The translations under genes were made by a program, and so were the position numbers. Below are positions 16,300-24,898 of a DNA stretch of 64,000 nt, one piece after another. The stretch is taken from NCBI GenBank assembly GCA_964525995.1, contig CAZGIM010000007.1, positions 110,698 through 174,697 on the forward strand, in the 5' to 3' direction. The notes below the pieces were generated by a model. The model worked only from the letters and a program-made list of their open reading frames with translations. It did no database searches and was not told where the DNA came from. The stretch's first letter is position 1, and every line of letters starts with the position of its first letter. The stretch is from CAIVAT01 sp964525995. GTDB lineage: Bacteria; Bacteroidota; Bacteroidia; Bacteroidales; FEN-979.

Positions 16300-18621
16300 T
16301 TATTCGATGATCCGGAGCCGGGCAAACCGGAGGAGCAGTTGTTTCTGCCCTATTTCCGGGAAGAATACCGTCGCTTTTTTATTGGGGCCGGTTCCTTCGA
16401 CAGCGATTACTTTACCTTTGCCAAATCGTTCGTGTGCCACATCCATACCGGTTCTGATCTCTTCAATGTCGGAAACCGGGCCGGCAGCGGGCAGACGGTC
16501 TTCTGTTGCAGGAGTCGAATTTACTTTACGGAACTGTTTTGGAATAACCGGTTTTTTGGGAGGCAATGTTATCCCGGATAAAGAGGATGACCAGTTTTCT
16601 TGGATGGGGAACCCCTTCTTTTCGTAGGTCGGCTTCTCTGGTTGATCAATAAACTGTTCTGGTATTTCAGATAAAAACCTGCTGGGTTCGCATATCACGG
16701 GAGTGCCCCACCGGTAACGATTTTCGGCATAAGAGAGGGTCAGTTTCTGGCGGGCCCTTGTAACGGCAACATAAAAAAGCCTGCGTTCCTCTTCAAGATC
16801 GGTCCTTGAATTCAGTGACTGAATGGAGGGAAACAGGTTTTCCTCCAAGCCGACAACATAAACAAAAGGAAATTCGAGCCCTTTGGCAGCGTGGATGGTC
16901 ATCAGGGTTACTTTGTCGGTATTGTCGTCGGAGTCTTTGTCGGCATCCGTGAGGAGGGCAACATCCTGCATGAATTCGTCAAGGGTACGGATTACATTAG
17001 TCTCGAGCTCACCGGTTTCAAAATTGGTACGCGGCGATTCGGAAAATTCCTTAATCGCGTTCAGTAACTCTTCCAGATTTTCAAAACGGCTTACCCCTTC
17101 CGGAGTTTTATCATCGTACAATTCCTTCATCAGGCCTGATGATCCGGCGATGTGACGCGCCATTTCATAAGCATTTTTTGTCGGCAGCAGGGCCGAAAAG
17201 CTTTTAATCATTGTAATGAATTCACGAACCTTTTGAAGGGCGCTATCGGTTAATCCGGTTAGTCGGGAAGGCTGTTCGATCAGTTCACTGATACTTTTGT
17301 TTTGCTCATCCGCCTGTACAATAATCTTTTCAAGAGTGGTCTTTCCAATGCCTCTTGCGGGATAGTTGATAATACGGATCAGGGCATCCTCATCCCGCAG
17401 GTTAATTGACAGGCGGAAATAGGCCAACAGGTCCTTGATCTCCTTACGCTGGTAAAACGATAGTCCTCCATAGATCCTGCATGGGATATTGAGCCTTCTC
17501 AGCGCCTCCTCATGAGAGCGTGATTGTGCATTGGTTCGGTACAGGATTGCGAAGTCGTAATTTTGCAACTGCAGGTTCATTTTATTTTCGAAAATGGACT
17601 GTGCAACGAGGCTGGCTTCTTCATTGTCGGTCGAAGCCTTGATCAGCTGGATTAGTTGCCCTTCGGAATTTTCTGTCCAGATTTCTTTGTAGATCTGGTT
17701 TTTATTATGCGCGATGATGTGGTTTGCAGCCCCGACGATGTTTTTGGTTGACCGGTAGTTTTGTTCCAGTTTGAATACCTGATGATCGGGGTAGTCATTC
17801 CTGAAATTCAGGATGTTTTGGATGTTGGCTCCCCGGAAGGCATAAATACTTTGGGCGTCGTCGCCAACCACACAGACGTTCTCGTTGTTTGCCGCAAGCT
17901 TTTTTATGATCAGGTACTGGGCATAGTTGGTGTCCTGGTATTCATCAACAAGGATATATTGAAATTTCTGCTGGTACTTGTAGAGCACATCCGGAAAGTC
18001 GCGAAGGAGAATATTCATATTGAAGAGGAGATCGTCGAAATCCATTGCTGACGCCCGTTTCAGCCGCCCCTGGTATTGAGTGTAGAGCAGACCGGTCAGG
18101 GGTTTGCCTGAGGAAGTGTCGTACTCCTTTATTTCAGGATTTTCATTGTATTCGCCGGGGTCAAGCAGACTGGTTTTGGCGGCTGAAATCCGCTGGAGGA
18201 TATAGCCTGGCTGATAGACTTTATCATCCAGGCTGTTTTCTTTAATCAGGTTTTTGATCACCCTTTTGGTATCATCTGTATCGTAGATGGTATAGTTTGA
18301 AGGATAACCCAGCAGATGACCCTCGACGCGCAAGATCCGGGCAAAGACAGCGTGAAAAGTACCCATCCATACATTCCGGGCCTCATTCCCGACGAGATGG
18401 GTGATCCGTTCCTTCATTTCCCTTGCCGCTTTATTGGTAAATGTCAGTGCGAGAATGTGAAATGGGTCCACCCCTTTATCGACGAGCCAGGCCACCCGGT
18501 AGGTCAGTGCTCGTGTTTTGCCTGATCCTGCACCTGCAATAACCATAACCGGCCCTTCGGTGGCAGTGACGGCAGCCTTTTGAGAATCGTTCAGATCGGC
18601 GAGGATATTCTTGTTCGGCAT
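16300..18621 (-). CDS. UvrD/PcrA-type superfamily 1A DNA helicase
   Basis: 773 residues from the ATG at 18621; an upstream GTG at 18666 would add 15 residues but overlaps the predicted promoter, so I prefer the ATG. Q-motif and Walker A (LNDSQKAAV, GAGSGKT), motif II VDEYQDTN, motif III GDDAQSIYAFRGA, motif IV QNYRST, motif V TIHAAKGLEFPFV and motif VI VTRARQKL are all present: a 3'-5' helicase for nucleotide excision and mismatch repair. The last 60 residues (GMDVAHERFGKGKVIAVEG and onward) form the Tudor-like domain by which PcrA/UvrD binds RNA polymerase. Single-gene unit. Confidence 0.95.
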   Translation of the reverse strand: MPNKNILADLNDSQKAAVTATEGPVMVIAGAGSGKTRALTYRVAWLVDKGVDPFHILALTFTNKAAREMKERITHLVGNEARNVWMGTFHAVFARILRVEGHLLGYPSNYTIYDTDDTKRVIKNLIKENSLDDKVYQPGYILQRISAAKTSLLDPGEYNENPEIKEYDTSSGKPLTGLLYTQYQGRLKRASAMDFDDLLFNMNILLRDFPDVLYKYQQKFQYILVDEYQDTNYAQYLIIKKLAANNENVCVVGDDAQSIYAFRGANIQNILNFRNDYPDHQVFKLEQNYRSTKNIVGAANHIIAHNKNQIYKEIWTENSEGQLIQLIKASTDNEEASLVAQSIFENKMNLQLQNYDFAILYRTNAQSRSHEEALRRLNIPCRIYGGLSFYQRKEIKDLLAYFRLSINLRDEDALIRIINYPARGIGKTTLEKIIVQADEQNKSISELIEQPSRLTGLTDSALQKVREFITMIKSFSALLPTKNAYEMARHIAGSSGLMKELYDDKTPEGVSRFENLEELLNAIKEFSESPRTNFETGELETNVIRTLDEFMQDVALLTDADKDSDDNTDKVTLMTIHAAKGLEFPFVYVVGLEENLFPSIQSLNSRTDLEEERRLFYVAVTRARQKLTLSYAENRYRWGTPVICEPSRFLSEIPEQFIDQPEKPTYEKKGFPIQENWSSSLSGITLPPKKPVIPKQFRKVNSTPATEDRLPAAGPVSDIEEIRTGMDVAHERFGKGKVIAVEGTGPNKKATVFFPEIGQKQLLLRFARLRIIE

Positions 18622-18638
18622 GACTTTTTTTCTGTGTA

Positions 18639-18646
18639 CAAAAGTA
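18639..18646 (-). promoter_or_regulatory. -7 box for the helicase gene
   Basis: Minus strand reads TACTTTTG. It predicts a transcript start near 18632, only about 11 nt before the ATG at 18621, and supports that start over the GTG at 18666. Confidence 0.5.
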
Positions 18647-18988
18647 CGGGATAATGTCGAATTCACCGGGATGTTGATAACAATATCTGATTGCGGGGAA
18701 ATTCAAATTTAAAAGTCACACATACCCGGCAAAAGACCTACGATTTATTTGAAAACAACTACACTTACCCGGAAAACGTATCCAGATAATGTTTTGTATT
18801 TATCTGATATATAATCACTTGATCCATTTTTTTAACACTACCCACATACTAAAATTCCGGATACACTTAACCGTGATTTGGTAACAGTTACTAATTCTTG
18901 CTTTTCGGCCGAAATCTCTTAATATATATTTGTGATCCAATTAGTTATGATCAGTGAAACAATTGAATTCACAATAACACCGGATCAT
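18647..18988. other. Divergent intergenic region with CANTTAC-like repeats
   Basis: About 340 bp without a gene. It carries heptamers CACTTAC (18762-18768), CACTTAA (18864-18870) and CAGTTAC (18885-18891); the last two are exactly 21 bp apart. Similar motifs are phased upstream of the third lipoprotein gene. A TAnnTTTG box (18925-18932) follows and overlaps a GTG that could be mistaken for the start of the LruC lipoprotein. Confidence 0.5.
18925..18932 (+). promoter_or_regulatory. -7 box for the LruC lipoprotein gene
   Basis: TATATTTG matches TAnnTTTG; a TTG at 18898-18900 is 24 bp upstream, slightly long. Predicted leader about 50 nt to the ATG at 18989. Confidence 0.45.
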
Positions 18989-21184
18989 ATGAAAAAGTCA
19001 GCAAATAAATATCTGTTTCTTGCCTTACTATTGGGTCTGTTTCTTGCGGGTTGTAACAAGGAACTGATAGAAACACCGACGGTTGAAAAGGTCAAATCGA
19101 TGGATGATCTGAAAGTCTCCTCTAATTTTAACTGGGAGCTTTCGCAGGAAGTCACATTTAATATCGGGATGAATTTTCCGGACGTAATCTATCAGTACAA
19201 CAGTGTTACCGTTTATGACGGCGATCCTGCCAAAGATGCATCCGTTCTTTTCAACGGATTTGCCGGTAACGATTCTCCCATGTTGGCTAAAGTCCGGATT
19301 CCGACGGCTGTTAAAGAGGTATATGTACAGCTGGTTCCGTGGAATGCAACGACCCAGATCGTTGTTTTGCCTGTAACAGAAAACATCAATCATATCTTTA
19401 CGCCTTCGGATGCAAAAAGCATGTTTGTCGTAAAACCGGGGCCCGATTGCAGCGGAGCGACGTCGGCTTACACCCTCACGGGAAGTGCTGCAAAAACCAT
19501 TGACGACGGGAACACCTACTATGTTACCACATCATATTCAGGCGATGTCACGGTTAAAGATGGCACGCTCATTATTTGCGGGGTGTTCACCGGATCGATC
19601 GACCTGGGACAGAACGGTAACGGCAAGCCTGAGAGTTACGTTCAAGTCTCCGCGACCGGTGTGGTAGGCAGTGCGTCTGATCCTGTGACTGTCAGCAAAA
19701 ACGATAATTCTACTTTTTCAAACTGGGGTATCTGTCATATCGATGCCAACTACACTGGTCAGGACCTCCTTGAAAATTTTGGTACAATGACCTTTTATGG
19801 GCAGTGCAATATGAATGGAAGTAATGGCCACCTCATCAATTACGGTTACATTCTTTTCACCACGCACTGGAATGCCATAAACTGGGTTGAGAATTACAAG
19901 ACCATCGAAGTGATGGGTGATATGAATTGCAATAATAGTATTTTTCTGAATGCATGTAAACTCATTGTCCATAAGAATTTCCATCTGAATAACTGCGAAT
20001 TCACCAATCAATCGGGATATATAAGCTGTTATCAGGAATTAAAGGTCCAGGGTGGAACGGGTTTTATGAAATTGATTGATCAATCCATGATAGAGACCCT
20101 TAATCTGACGATCAATGCTGATATTACCGGTATAACGACGGTAGCTGCCCCGGGTACCAGAAACTCCATCAAGGTATATGAAGATTTTCGTTTTGACGGA
20201 CCCAATGTGATCACCGGGACGATTGAGGCTTCCCAGACCAATGGTATCTTGGTTCCCGCGCATGGCGGACCCTCCAATTTCACGGGTGGTGCCACCTTTG
20301 TTTCTTTTGCAAATATTACCAACTCGATTCCAGGTACCGAATGCAACGGGGGTGGGATTACCCCACCGCCGCCGCCACCACCACCCCCTGTGAATAACTG
20401 GGTAACCGGAACGGCAGTTTACGAGGATCTGTGGCCTGCAAAGGGCGACTATGATGTAAACGACCTGGTGATGGCATATAAATTCAAACTGGTTACCAAC
20501 AATCAGAATAAAGTGACCGATATTGTCATAAAGCTTTTGGTAAAGGCTGCTGGAGCCAGTTTTAAAAATGGATTCGGTATCCAGTTCGACAATCTTGTTC
20601 CTTCGGATGTTGCCTCTGTAACCGGATACAACATAAAACACAGTTACATCGCGCTTTCGGCAAATGGTACGGAAAGCGGGCAGGATAAAGCAGTTGTGAT
20701 TGCTTTCGATGATGCCGACAATGTGATTCATCGTGCAGGTTCATCATTTTTCTTCAACACAGAAAAAGGCGCTCCGGTTGGCACTGCTGATTCAGTGACC
20801 CTGAATATCCATCTTACAACTCCGTTACTTACAACCGTAATCGGGGCTCCTCCTTATAATCCATTTCTGATCAGGAACATGGAGCGGCAGGCTGAAGTAC
20901 ATCTTCCGAATTACATACCGACCAGTTATGCAGCCAACTGCCCCTATTTCGGGACCGATGATGATAACAGCATACCGGCTTTCGGCAGGTTTTACAAGAC
21001 ACAGAACAACCTCCCCTGGGCGCTGAACCTTCCGGTTCTATTCGACTATCCCTGGGAGAAGGTCAGCATTCTTGAAGCTTACAACTATGTTGCAGCCTGG
21101 GCACAATCAAACGGTACCCTCTATCCCGACTGGTATCTTGATCTTCCGGGGTACAGGAATAGCGCCAATATCTGGCATCCATAA
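18989..21184 (+). CDS. Surface lipoprotein with LruC (DUF4842) domain
   Basis: 731 residues from the ATG at 18989, which gives a textbook lipoprotein signal (MKKSANKYLFLALLLGLFLAGC, lipid on Cys22). The upstream GTG at 18932 would add 19 unsuitable residues and lies in the -7 box. The middle (about 130-450) is Gly/Asn-rich and looks like a beta-helix or sandwich, with repeated short strands separated by Asn and Gly. A run of nine prolines (about 459-468) is a spacer to a C-terminal LruC domain (about 470-730; TGTAVYEDLWPAKGDYDVNDLV, FFFNTEKGAPVGTADSV, LPNYIPTS). LruC domains occur in outer-surface proteins of Bacteroidota and Leptospira; ligand unknown. First of three consecutive lipoprotein genes. 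Confidence 0.83.
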   Translation: MKKSANKYLFLALLLGLFLAGCNKELIETPTVEKVKSMDDLKVSSNFNWELSQEVTFNIGMNFPDVIYQYNSVTVYDGDPAKDASVLFNGFAGNDSPMLAKVRIPTAVKEVYVQLVPWNATTQIVVLPVTENINHIFTPSDAKSMFVVKPGPDCSGATSAYTLTGSAAKTIDDGNTYYVTTSYSGDVTVKDGTLIICGVFTGSIDLGQNGNGKPESYVQVSATGVVGSASDPVTVSKNDNSTFSNWGICHIDANYTGQDLLENFGTMTFYGQCNMNGSNGHLINYGYILFTTHWNAINWVENYKTIEVMGDMNCNNSIFLNACKLIVHKNFHLNNCEFTNQSGYISCYQELKVQGGTGFMKLIDQSMIETLNLTINADITGITTVAAPGTRNSIKVYEDFRFDGPNVITGTIEASQTNGILVPAHGGPSNFTGGATFVSFANITNSIPGTECNGGGITPPPPPPPPPVNNWVTGTAVYEDLWPAKGDYDVNDLVMAYKFKLVTNNQNKVTDIVIKLLVKAAGASFKNGFGIQFDNLVPSDVASVTGYNIKHSYIALSANGTESGQDKAVVIAFDDADNVIHRAGSSFFFNTEKGAPVGTADSVTLNIHLTTPLLTTVIGAPPYNPFLIRNMERQAEVHLPNYIPTSYAANCPYFGTDDDNSIPAFGRFYKTQNNLPWALNLPVLFDYPWEKVSILEAYNYVAAWAQSNGTLYPDWYLDLPGYRNSANIWHP

Positions 21185-21207
21185 GAAAACAATATAATCA
21201 GGTCGTC

Positions 21208-23121
21208 GTGATTACCCGCGTGTTTAAAACTTCTTTACTGATCATCCTCTTTCTGACGGGAATGTTGGCTTGTAATAAATTGCCAGAATCTGATGGTAAC
21301 GCGGCGTTTTACGAGGTGAATTTTAATCTTGTTGCAGGCGGAAGTCCGTCAGGACTGAAGGATACTCCTGAATGCATGAATGAAGGCGCTGCTGCCAGCT
21401 ATATTGAAGTGACTCTTGAAAAGAAAGCCGAAGCCACTATTTCAAAATTGGAAGCTGATGTGTTTTATCTGGACGGTAAACCATACACGAATTCAATAAA
21501 GTTAATACCCGGTGAGTACATCATCCATGACTTCATCCTGAAGAATGACCAACAAACTCCAAATGACAAAACCGACGATATTATTATTGCGGCGGCTGTT
21601 CATCAGGGAGCTCCTTATGCTTCACTTGTGAGTTCATGGCTGAATCAGGAGTTTACCGTCAGCCCTTTTAAAAAGAACGTGATGGAAATGGAACTGGTCT
21701 GTTATGATGAAGCTCACTTTGAGAACTTTGGTTTCGAATATTTTGAGATCAGCCAGACCGTTGTCAGGGAGGAGCATTTTTTTGGAGATATTTGTATTTC
21801 CAATTTGGCATCTTATTATAATTCACCTTACTCGGCTGTTTTAGGCGGGAATCAGAACGTGTTATTAGATTTACCCGCAATCTTTCAGATTGAGGTCTTC
21901 AGAAATGACAGCTCAATGGGTATTTTTAATAATAATTCCTCTTCTGCAATTTCACTTCCTTTAACAGTCCGGTATCCCGACCGACTTAATAAAAGGGATA
22001 GTTTCGAATTCAGGTTGAGTGTGATGGTATTGAACAATAATAATATTTTTGAATATCAATGGTTTCATACGTGGAGCATCCTTGATTCCCAGAGCCTATT
22101 TTCAGGTACGGACGGGGTAGTTGACTTTGTGCTTGGAAACTGCACCACAGGAGCTGACCTGGTAATTCCTTTTAATGGACCGGAAAACCATCCTCCGGTA
22201 GCAAGCGCTGTCGGACAAACCGGCGTAACCCGGGTTGGTCAGATTCTGACCGGCAATTACAATTTTTTTGATCAGGACGGGGATACTGAGGGGTCCTCTA
22301 TATATAAATGGTATCGATCGGATGATGTTAATGGCACCGGAGGGATCCAGATAGCCGGTGCGACTGGGATTACCTATACCCTGCAAGAGGCGGATTTGAC
22401 AAAGTATATTCGCTTCGCTGTAATCCCGGTCTCCGCGGAAGGCATTTTACAGGGAGCTGAGGTGGCCGCAACAATGTTTTCCGGCCCGGTGGAACCAGCC
22501 CCTTTTGCTTGCGGTAATGTTTTAACTGTTGAACATGTTGCCGGAAATGTTGCACCGATCACCAAAACCGTCAGTTACGGAACAACGTCTGGTATTCCGG
22601 GAGAGCCCTCAAAATGCTGGATTACCCGGAATCTGGGTGCAAGTCAACAGGCAGGCAGCAAAAATGACGCGACAGAGGCTTCCGCGGGTTGGTACTGGCA
22701 ATTCAATCGCAAGCAGGGTTTCAGACATGACGGTACTTCAAGGCTTCCCAATACAAACTGGAGCAACAATATTAATGAATCATCCGACTGGCAACCGGAC
22801 AATGACCCCTGTAGCCTTTTACTTGGAAGCGGATGGAGGATCCCGACAAAAACGGAATGGATGAATGTAAAGATTAATGGATCATGGAATAATCTTTATA
22901 GTGTTTATAATTCTCCTTTGAAGATGCACGCGGCCGGATCATTGAAAAACTGGGGCGGTTTTCTTTCAAACAGGGGCACTGACGGAAATTACTGGAGCAA
23001 TTCACAGGCATACACCGAAAGCGGAAAATTTCTTTTTATCAGCAACGGTTCTTTGTACATTAATGATTATGGCAGCAAAGCCAGCGGTTTTTCATTACGC
23101 TGCATCCTTAACAATCCGTGA
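21208..23121 (+). CDS. Surface lipoprotein: shared N-module, Ig-like linker, FISUMP domain
   Basis: 637 residues from a GTG, 23 bp after the LruC gene; no ATG fits. Lipoprotein signal MITRVFKTSLLIILFLTGMLAC. Residues about 30-320 form a module that is paralogous to the next gene (PYTNS-KL-GEY, PNDKTDD, PFKKNVMEMELVCYDE, NFGFEYFEISQTVVRE, GTDGVVDF-LGNC). Residues about 326-430 are an Ig-like repeat (VGQILTGNYNFFDQDGDTEG, YKWYRSDD). Residues about 433-636 are a FISUMP domain (CWITRNLGAS, GSGWRIPTKTEWMNV, GNYWSNSQ, GFSLRCI), a lectin-fold module first named in Fibrobacter. Likely displayed on the cell surface for binding; the ligand is not known. Confidence 0.85.
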   Translation: MITRVFKTSLLIILFLTGMLACNKLPESDGNAAFYEVNFNLVAGGSPSGLKDTPECMNEGAAASYIEVTLEKKAEATISKLEADVFYLDGKPYTNSIKLIPGEYIIHDFILKNDQQTPNDKTDDIIIAAAVHQGAPYASLVSSWLNQEFTVSPFKKNVMEMELVCYDEAHFENFGFEYFEISQTVVREEHFFGDICISNLASYYNSPYSAVLGGNQNVLLDLPAIFQIEVFRNDSSMGIFNNNSSSAISLPLTVRYPDRLNKRDSFEFRLSVMVLNNNNIFEYQWFHTWSILDSQSLFSGTDGVVDFVLGNCTTGADLVIPFNGPENHPPVASAVGQTGVTRVGQILTGNYNFFDQDGDTEGSSIYKWYRSDDVNGTGGIQIAGATGITYTLQEADLTKYIRFAVIPVSAEGILQGAEVAATMFSGPVEPAPFACGNVLTVEHVAGNVAPITKTVSYGTTSGIPGEPSKCWITRNLGASQQAGSKNDATEASAGWYWQFNRKQGFRHDGTSRLPNTNWSNNINESSDWQPDNDPCSLLLGSGWRIPTKTEWMNVKINGSWNNLYSVYNSPLKMHAAGSLKNWGGFLSNRGTDGNYWSNSQAYTESGKFLFISNGSLYINDYGSKASGFSLRCILNNP

Positions 23122-23309
23122 TGTAATCCAATTATTAGGATAACTCAGTTACAAACATTCTTTCTACACTTACTTAAATATACGTAACATTTACTTATTA
23201 TCACTTGAAATTACATTATTGAATTTCATACATTTACATTGTAAAAAAATTCTAACCTGAGAAAGGTATTAAGTTAATTCAAGTCAGTATTAAGTAAAAG
23301 TAATTTCTT
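23122..23309. repeat. Phased CANTTAC array and GTATTAAGT direct repeat upstream of the third lipoprotein
   Basis: CAGTTAC (23146-23152), CACTTAC (23167-23173) and CATTTAC (23188-23194) are spaced exactly 21 bp, two helical turns; AAATTAC (23208-23214) and CATTTAC (23231-23237) roughly continue the phase. Closer to the gene, GTATTAAGT occurs at 23266-23274 and 23287-23295, again 21 bp apart. No TAnnTTTG box is present. This looks like a multi-site operator or activator-binding region. Confidence 0.5.
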
Positions 23310-24800
23310 ATGAAAAAGTTGTTTATTTTGTTATTTGGATTGGTGGCTGTGATGATTATTACCGGCTGTCAAAAAGATGAAACGGTAACATCCCAGACGG
23401 GCGACTCAGAACTCAGTTTCTCCATCATTCCCGGAAAGGATGTAAGCGGGTTGAAAGCCAGTGATTGTTTCACGCAGAAAGCCGCTTATGTCAAGGTCAA
23501 TCTGAAGGATGGATCGGGGGCCTCTCAATGGTATTTTATTGATGTATTTTATCTCGATGACGTACCGTATACCAACAGTTTGAAACTTACGTCGGGTACA
23601 TACACCTTACAGGAATTCATGATGTATAATGACAACATGACTCCAAGTGATAAAACCGACGACTGGGTAATGGCGGCTGCGGTTCATTCCGGGGCTCTGT
23701 ATTCCAATCTTGTAACCACCACGTTAACGAGCAACATCACCATTGCACCATTTAAGAAAAGTGTCATGAATGTGGAGTTGGTCTGTTACGAAGAAACTAC
23801 GTATTCAAATTTTGGGTTTGAATATTTTCAATTGGATCAGACCATTGTCAGAGAGCAGAATTTTTTCGGGGATTTCTGTATTAAAAATCTGGCAGATTAT
23901 GCCAACTCGCCTTATGCACAGCAGTCAAACGGTGTTCAATATGATATGCCGGCTATCTTTAAGATCGAATTATGGCATAATGGAACCCTGAAGGCGACCT
24001 ATGACAATTCAGCCTGGCATGGTGAGGGGCAACCATTAAAAGTGACTTATGCCGATGATCCCACTGTCGTTGATAATTATATACTAAAGCTTTATATTTT
24101 GGTTCGCCAGGGCACCAGTTTCAACTATGTTCATTTTTATGACTGGTCGTTTACGGATAATCAGAAAATTGATGCCGGAACTGATGGCGTGGTTGATTTT
24201 GCATTAGGGAATTGTGTACCGAGCGCCGATCTGATCATTCCAGCATGGATGAATCTTCCTTCGACTTGTACTTATAAAATTACCGGTTGGCAGGGAGGAT
24301 CCCCGATACCGACATTGGGCGGATACGTAGATGCTACACTTTCGGGCATTTCTACCGGATATGAATTCGGGAACGGATCCGTGGCATCGTGGTGCGCCGA
24401 TCATCAAACAACTATTTATGTCAACCAGAGTTATTCCATGGATGTTTACTCCTCTTTGTATCAGGCGCAGTTACCAGCTTTTGCCCAGAGCAGCAAATGG
24501 GATAAAATAAACTGGATCATGAATCACCTGGATTGGTATCCCGGTTACAAATGGTATGACGTACAGGGCGCGATCTGGCTTTTTGACACTCCTGCATGGA
24601 ACGGTAGCGCTGAAGCGGGTGTTCCGGCCTTATCGACCATGCAATATGCCCAAAAAATGCATAATGATGCCGAGACATATGGTTCCTCTTACAAGGTTCC
24701 ATCGGGGGGTTGGGCGTGTGTGATTTTTGTACCGCACGGAACATCGCCTTCGGCTCCTTCGCCTACCATTCAAACCATGTTTATCAGACTCGATCCCTGA
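23310..24800 (+). CDS. Surface lipoprotein: shared N-module and candidate thioester (TED-like) domain
   Basis: 496 residues; lipoprotein signal MKKLFILLFGLVAVMIITGC. Residues about 25-312 are paralogous to the N-module of the preceding gene (DVFYLDDVPYTNSLKL, PSDKTDD, APFKKSVMNVELVCYEE, NFGFEYFQLDQTIVRE, GTDGVVDFALGNC). The C-terminal part (about 318-496) is different: it has WCADHQ (Cys362), INWIMNHLDWYPG and VQGAIWLFD (Gln419). Cys in a short [YW]C-D motif and Gln in a VQ-AIW motif are the two signatures of thioester domains of Gram-positive adhesins and related WC-D proteins, where Cys and Gln side chains link and can bind covalently to targets. Whether the bond forms here is inference. 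A strong terminator follows. Confidence 0.75.
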   Translation: MKKLFILLFGLVAVMIITGCQKDETVTSQTGDSELSFSIIPGKDVSGLKASDCFTQKAAYVKVNLKDGSGASQWYFIDVFYLDDVPYTNSLKLTSGTYTLQEFMMYNDNMTPSDKTDDWVMAAAVHSGALYSNLVTTTLTSNITIAPFKKSVMNVELVCYEETTYSNFGFEYFQLDQTIVREQNFFGDFCIKNLADYANSPYAQQSNGVQYDMPAIFKIELWHNGTLKATYDNSAWHGEGQPLKVTYADDPTVVDNYILKLYILVRQGTSFNYVHFYDWSFTDNQKIDAGTDGVVDFALGNCVPSADLIIPAWMNLPSTCTYKITGWQGGSPIPTLGGYVDATLSGISTGYEFGNGSVASWCADHQTTIYVNQSYSMDVYSSLYQAQLPAFAQSSKWDKINWIMNHLDWYPGYKWYDVQGAIWLFDTPAWNGSAEAGVPALSTMQYAQKMHNDAETYGSSYKVPSGGWACVIFVPHGTSPSAPSPTIQTMFIRLDP

Positions 24801-24824
24801 TCCACGGATTGATCGGAAAATTTA

Positions 24825-24867
24825 TAAACCCTGCCGGCAAAGTATTTCCGGCAGGGTTTATTTTTTT
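24825..24867 (+). terminator. Rho-independent terminator after the lipoprotein cluster
   Basis: Perfect 13-bp inverted repeat (24825-24837 with 24848-24860, 10-nt loop), GC-rich core, followed by seven T residues (24861-24867). Confidence 0.93.
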
Positions 24868-24898
24868 GCGTAAGTTTACCAGGAATTTCAATTAAGGT

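Noticed and set aside
20039..20731. 230-codon minus-strand ORF inside the LruC lipoprotein
   Set aside because: Antisense shadow of a protein with a clear LruC domain; no motif of its own.
23146..23237. CRISPR array
   Set aside because: The repeat unit is only 7 bp and intervening sequence is too short and AT-rich; no cas genes in the window.
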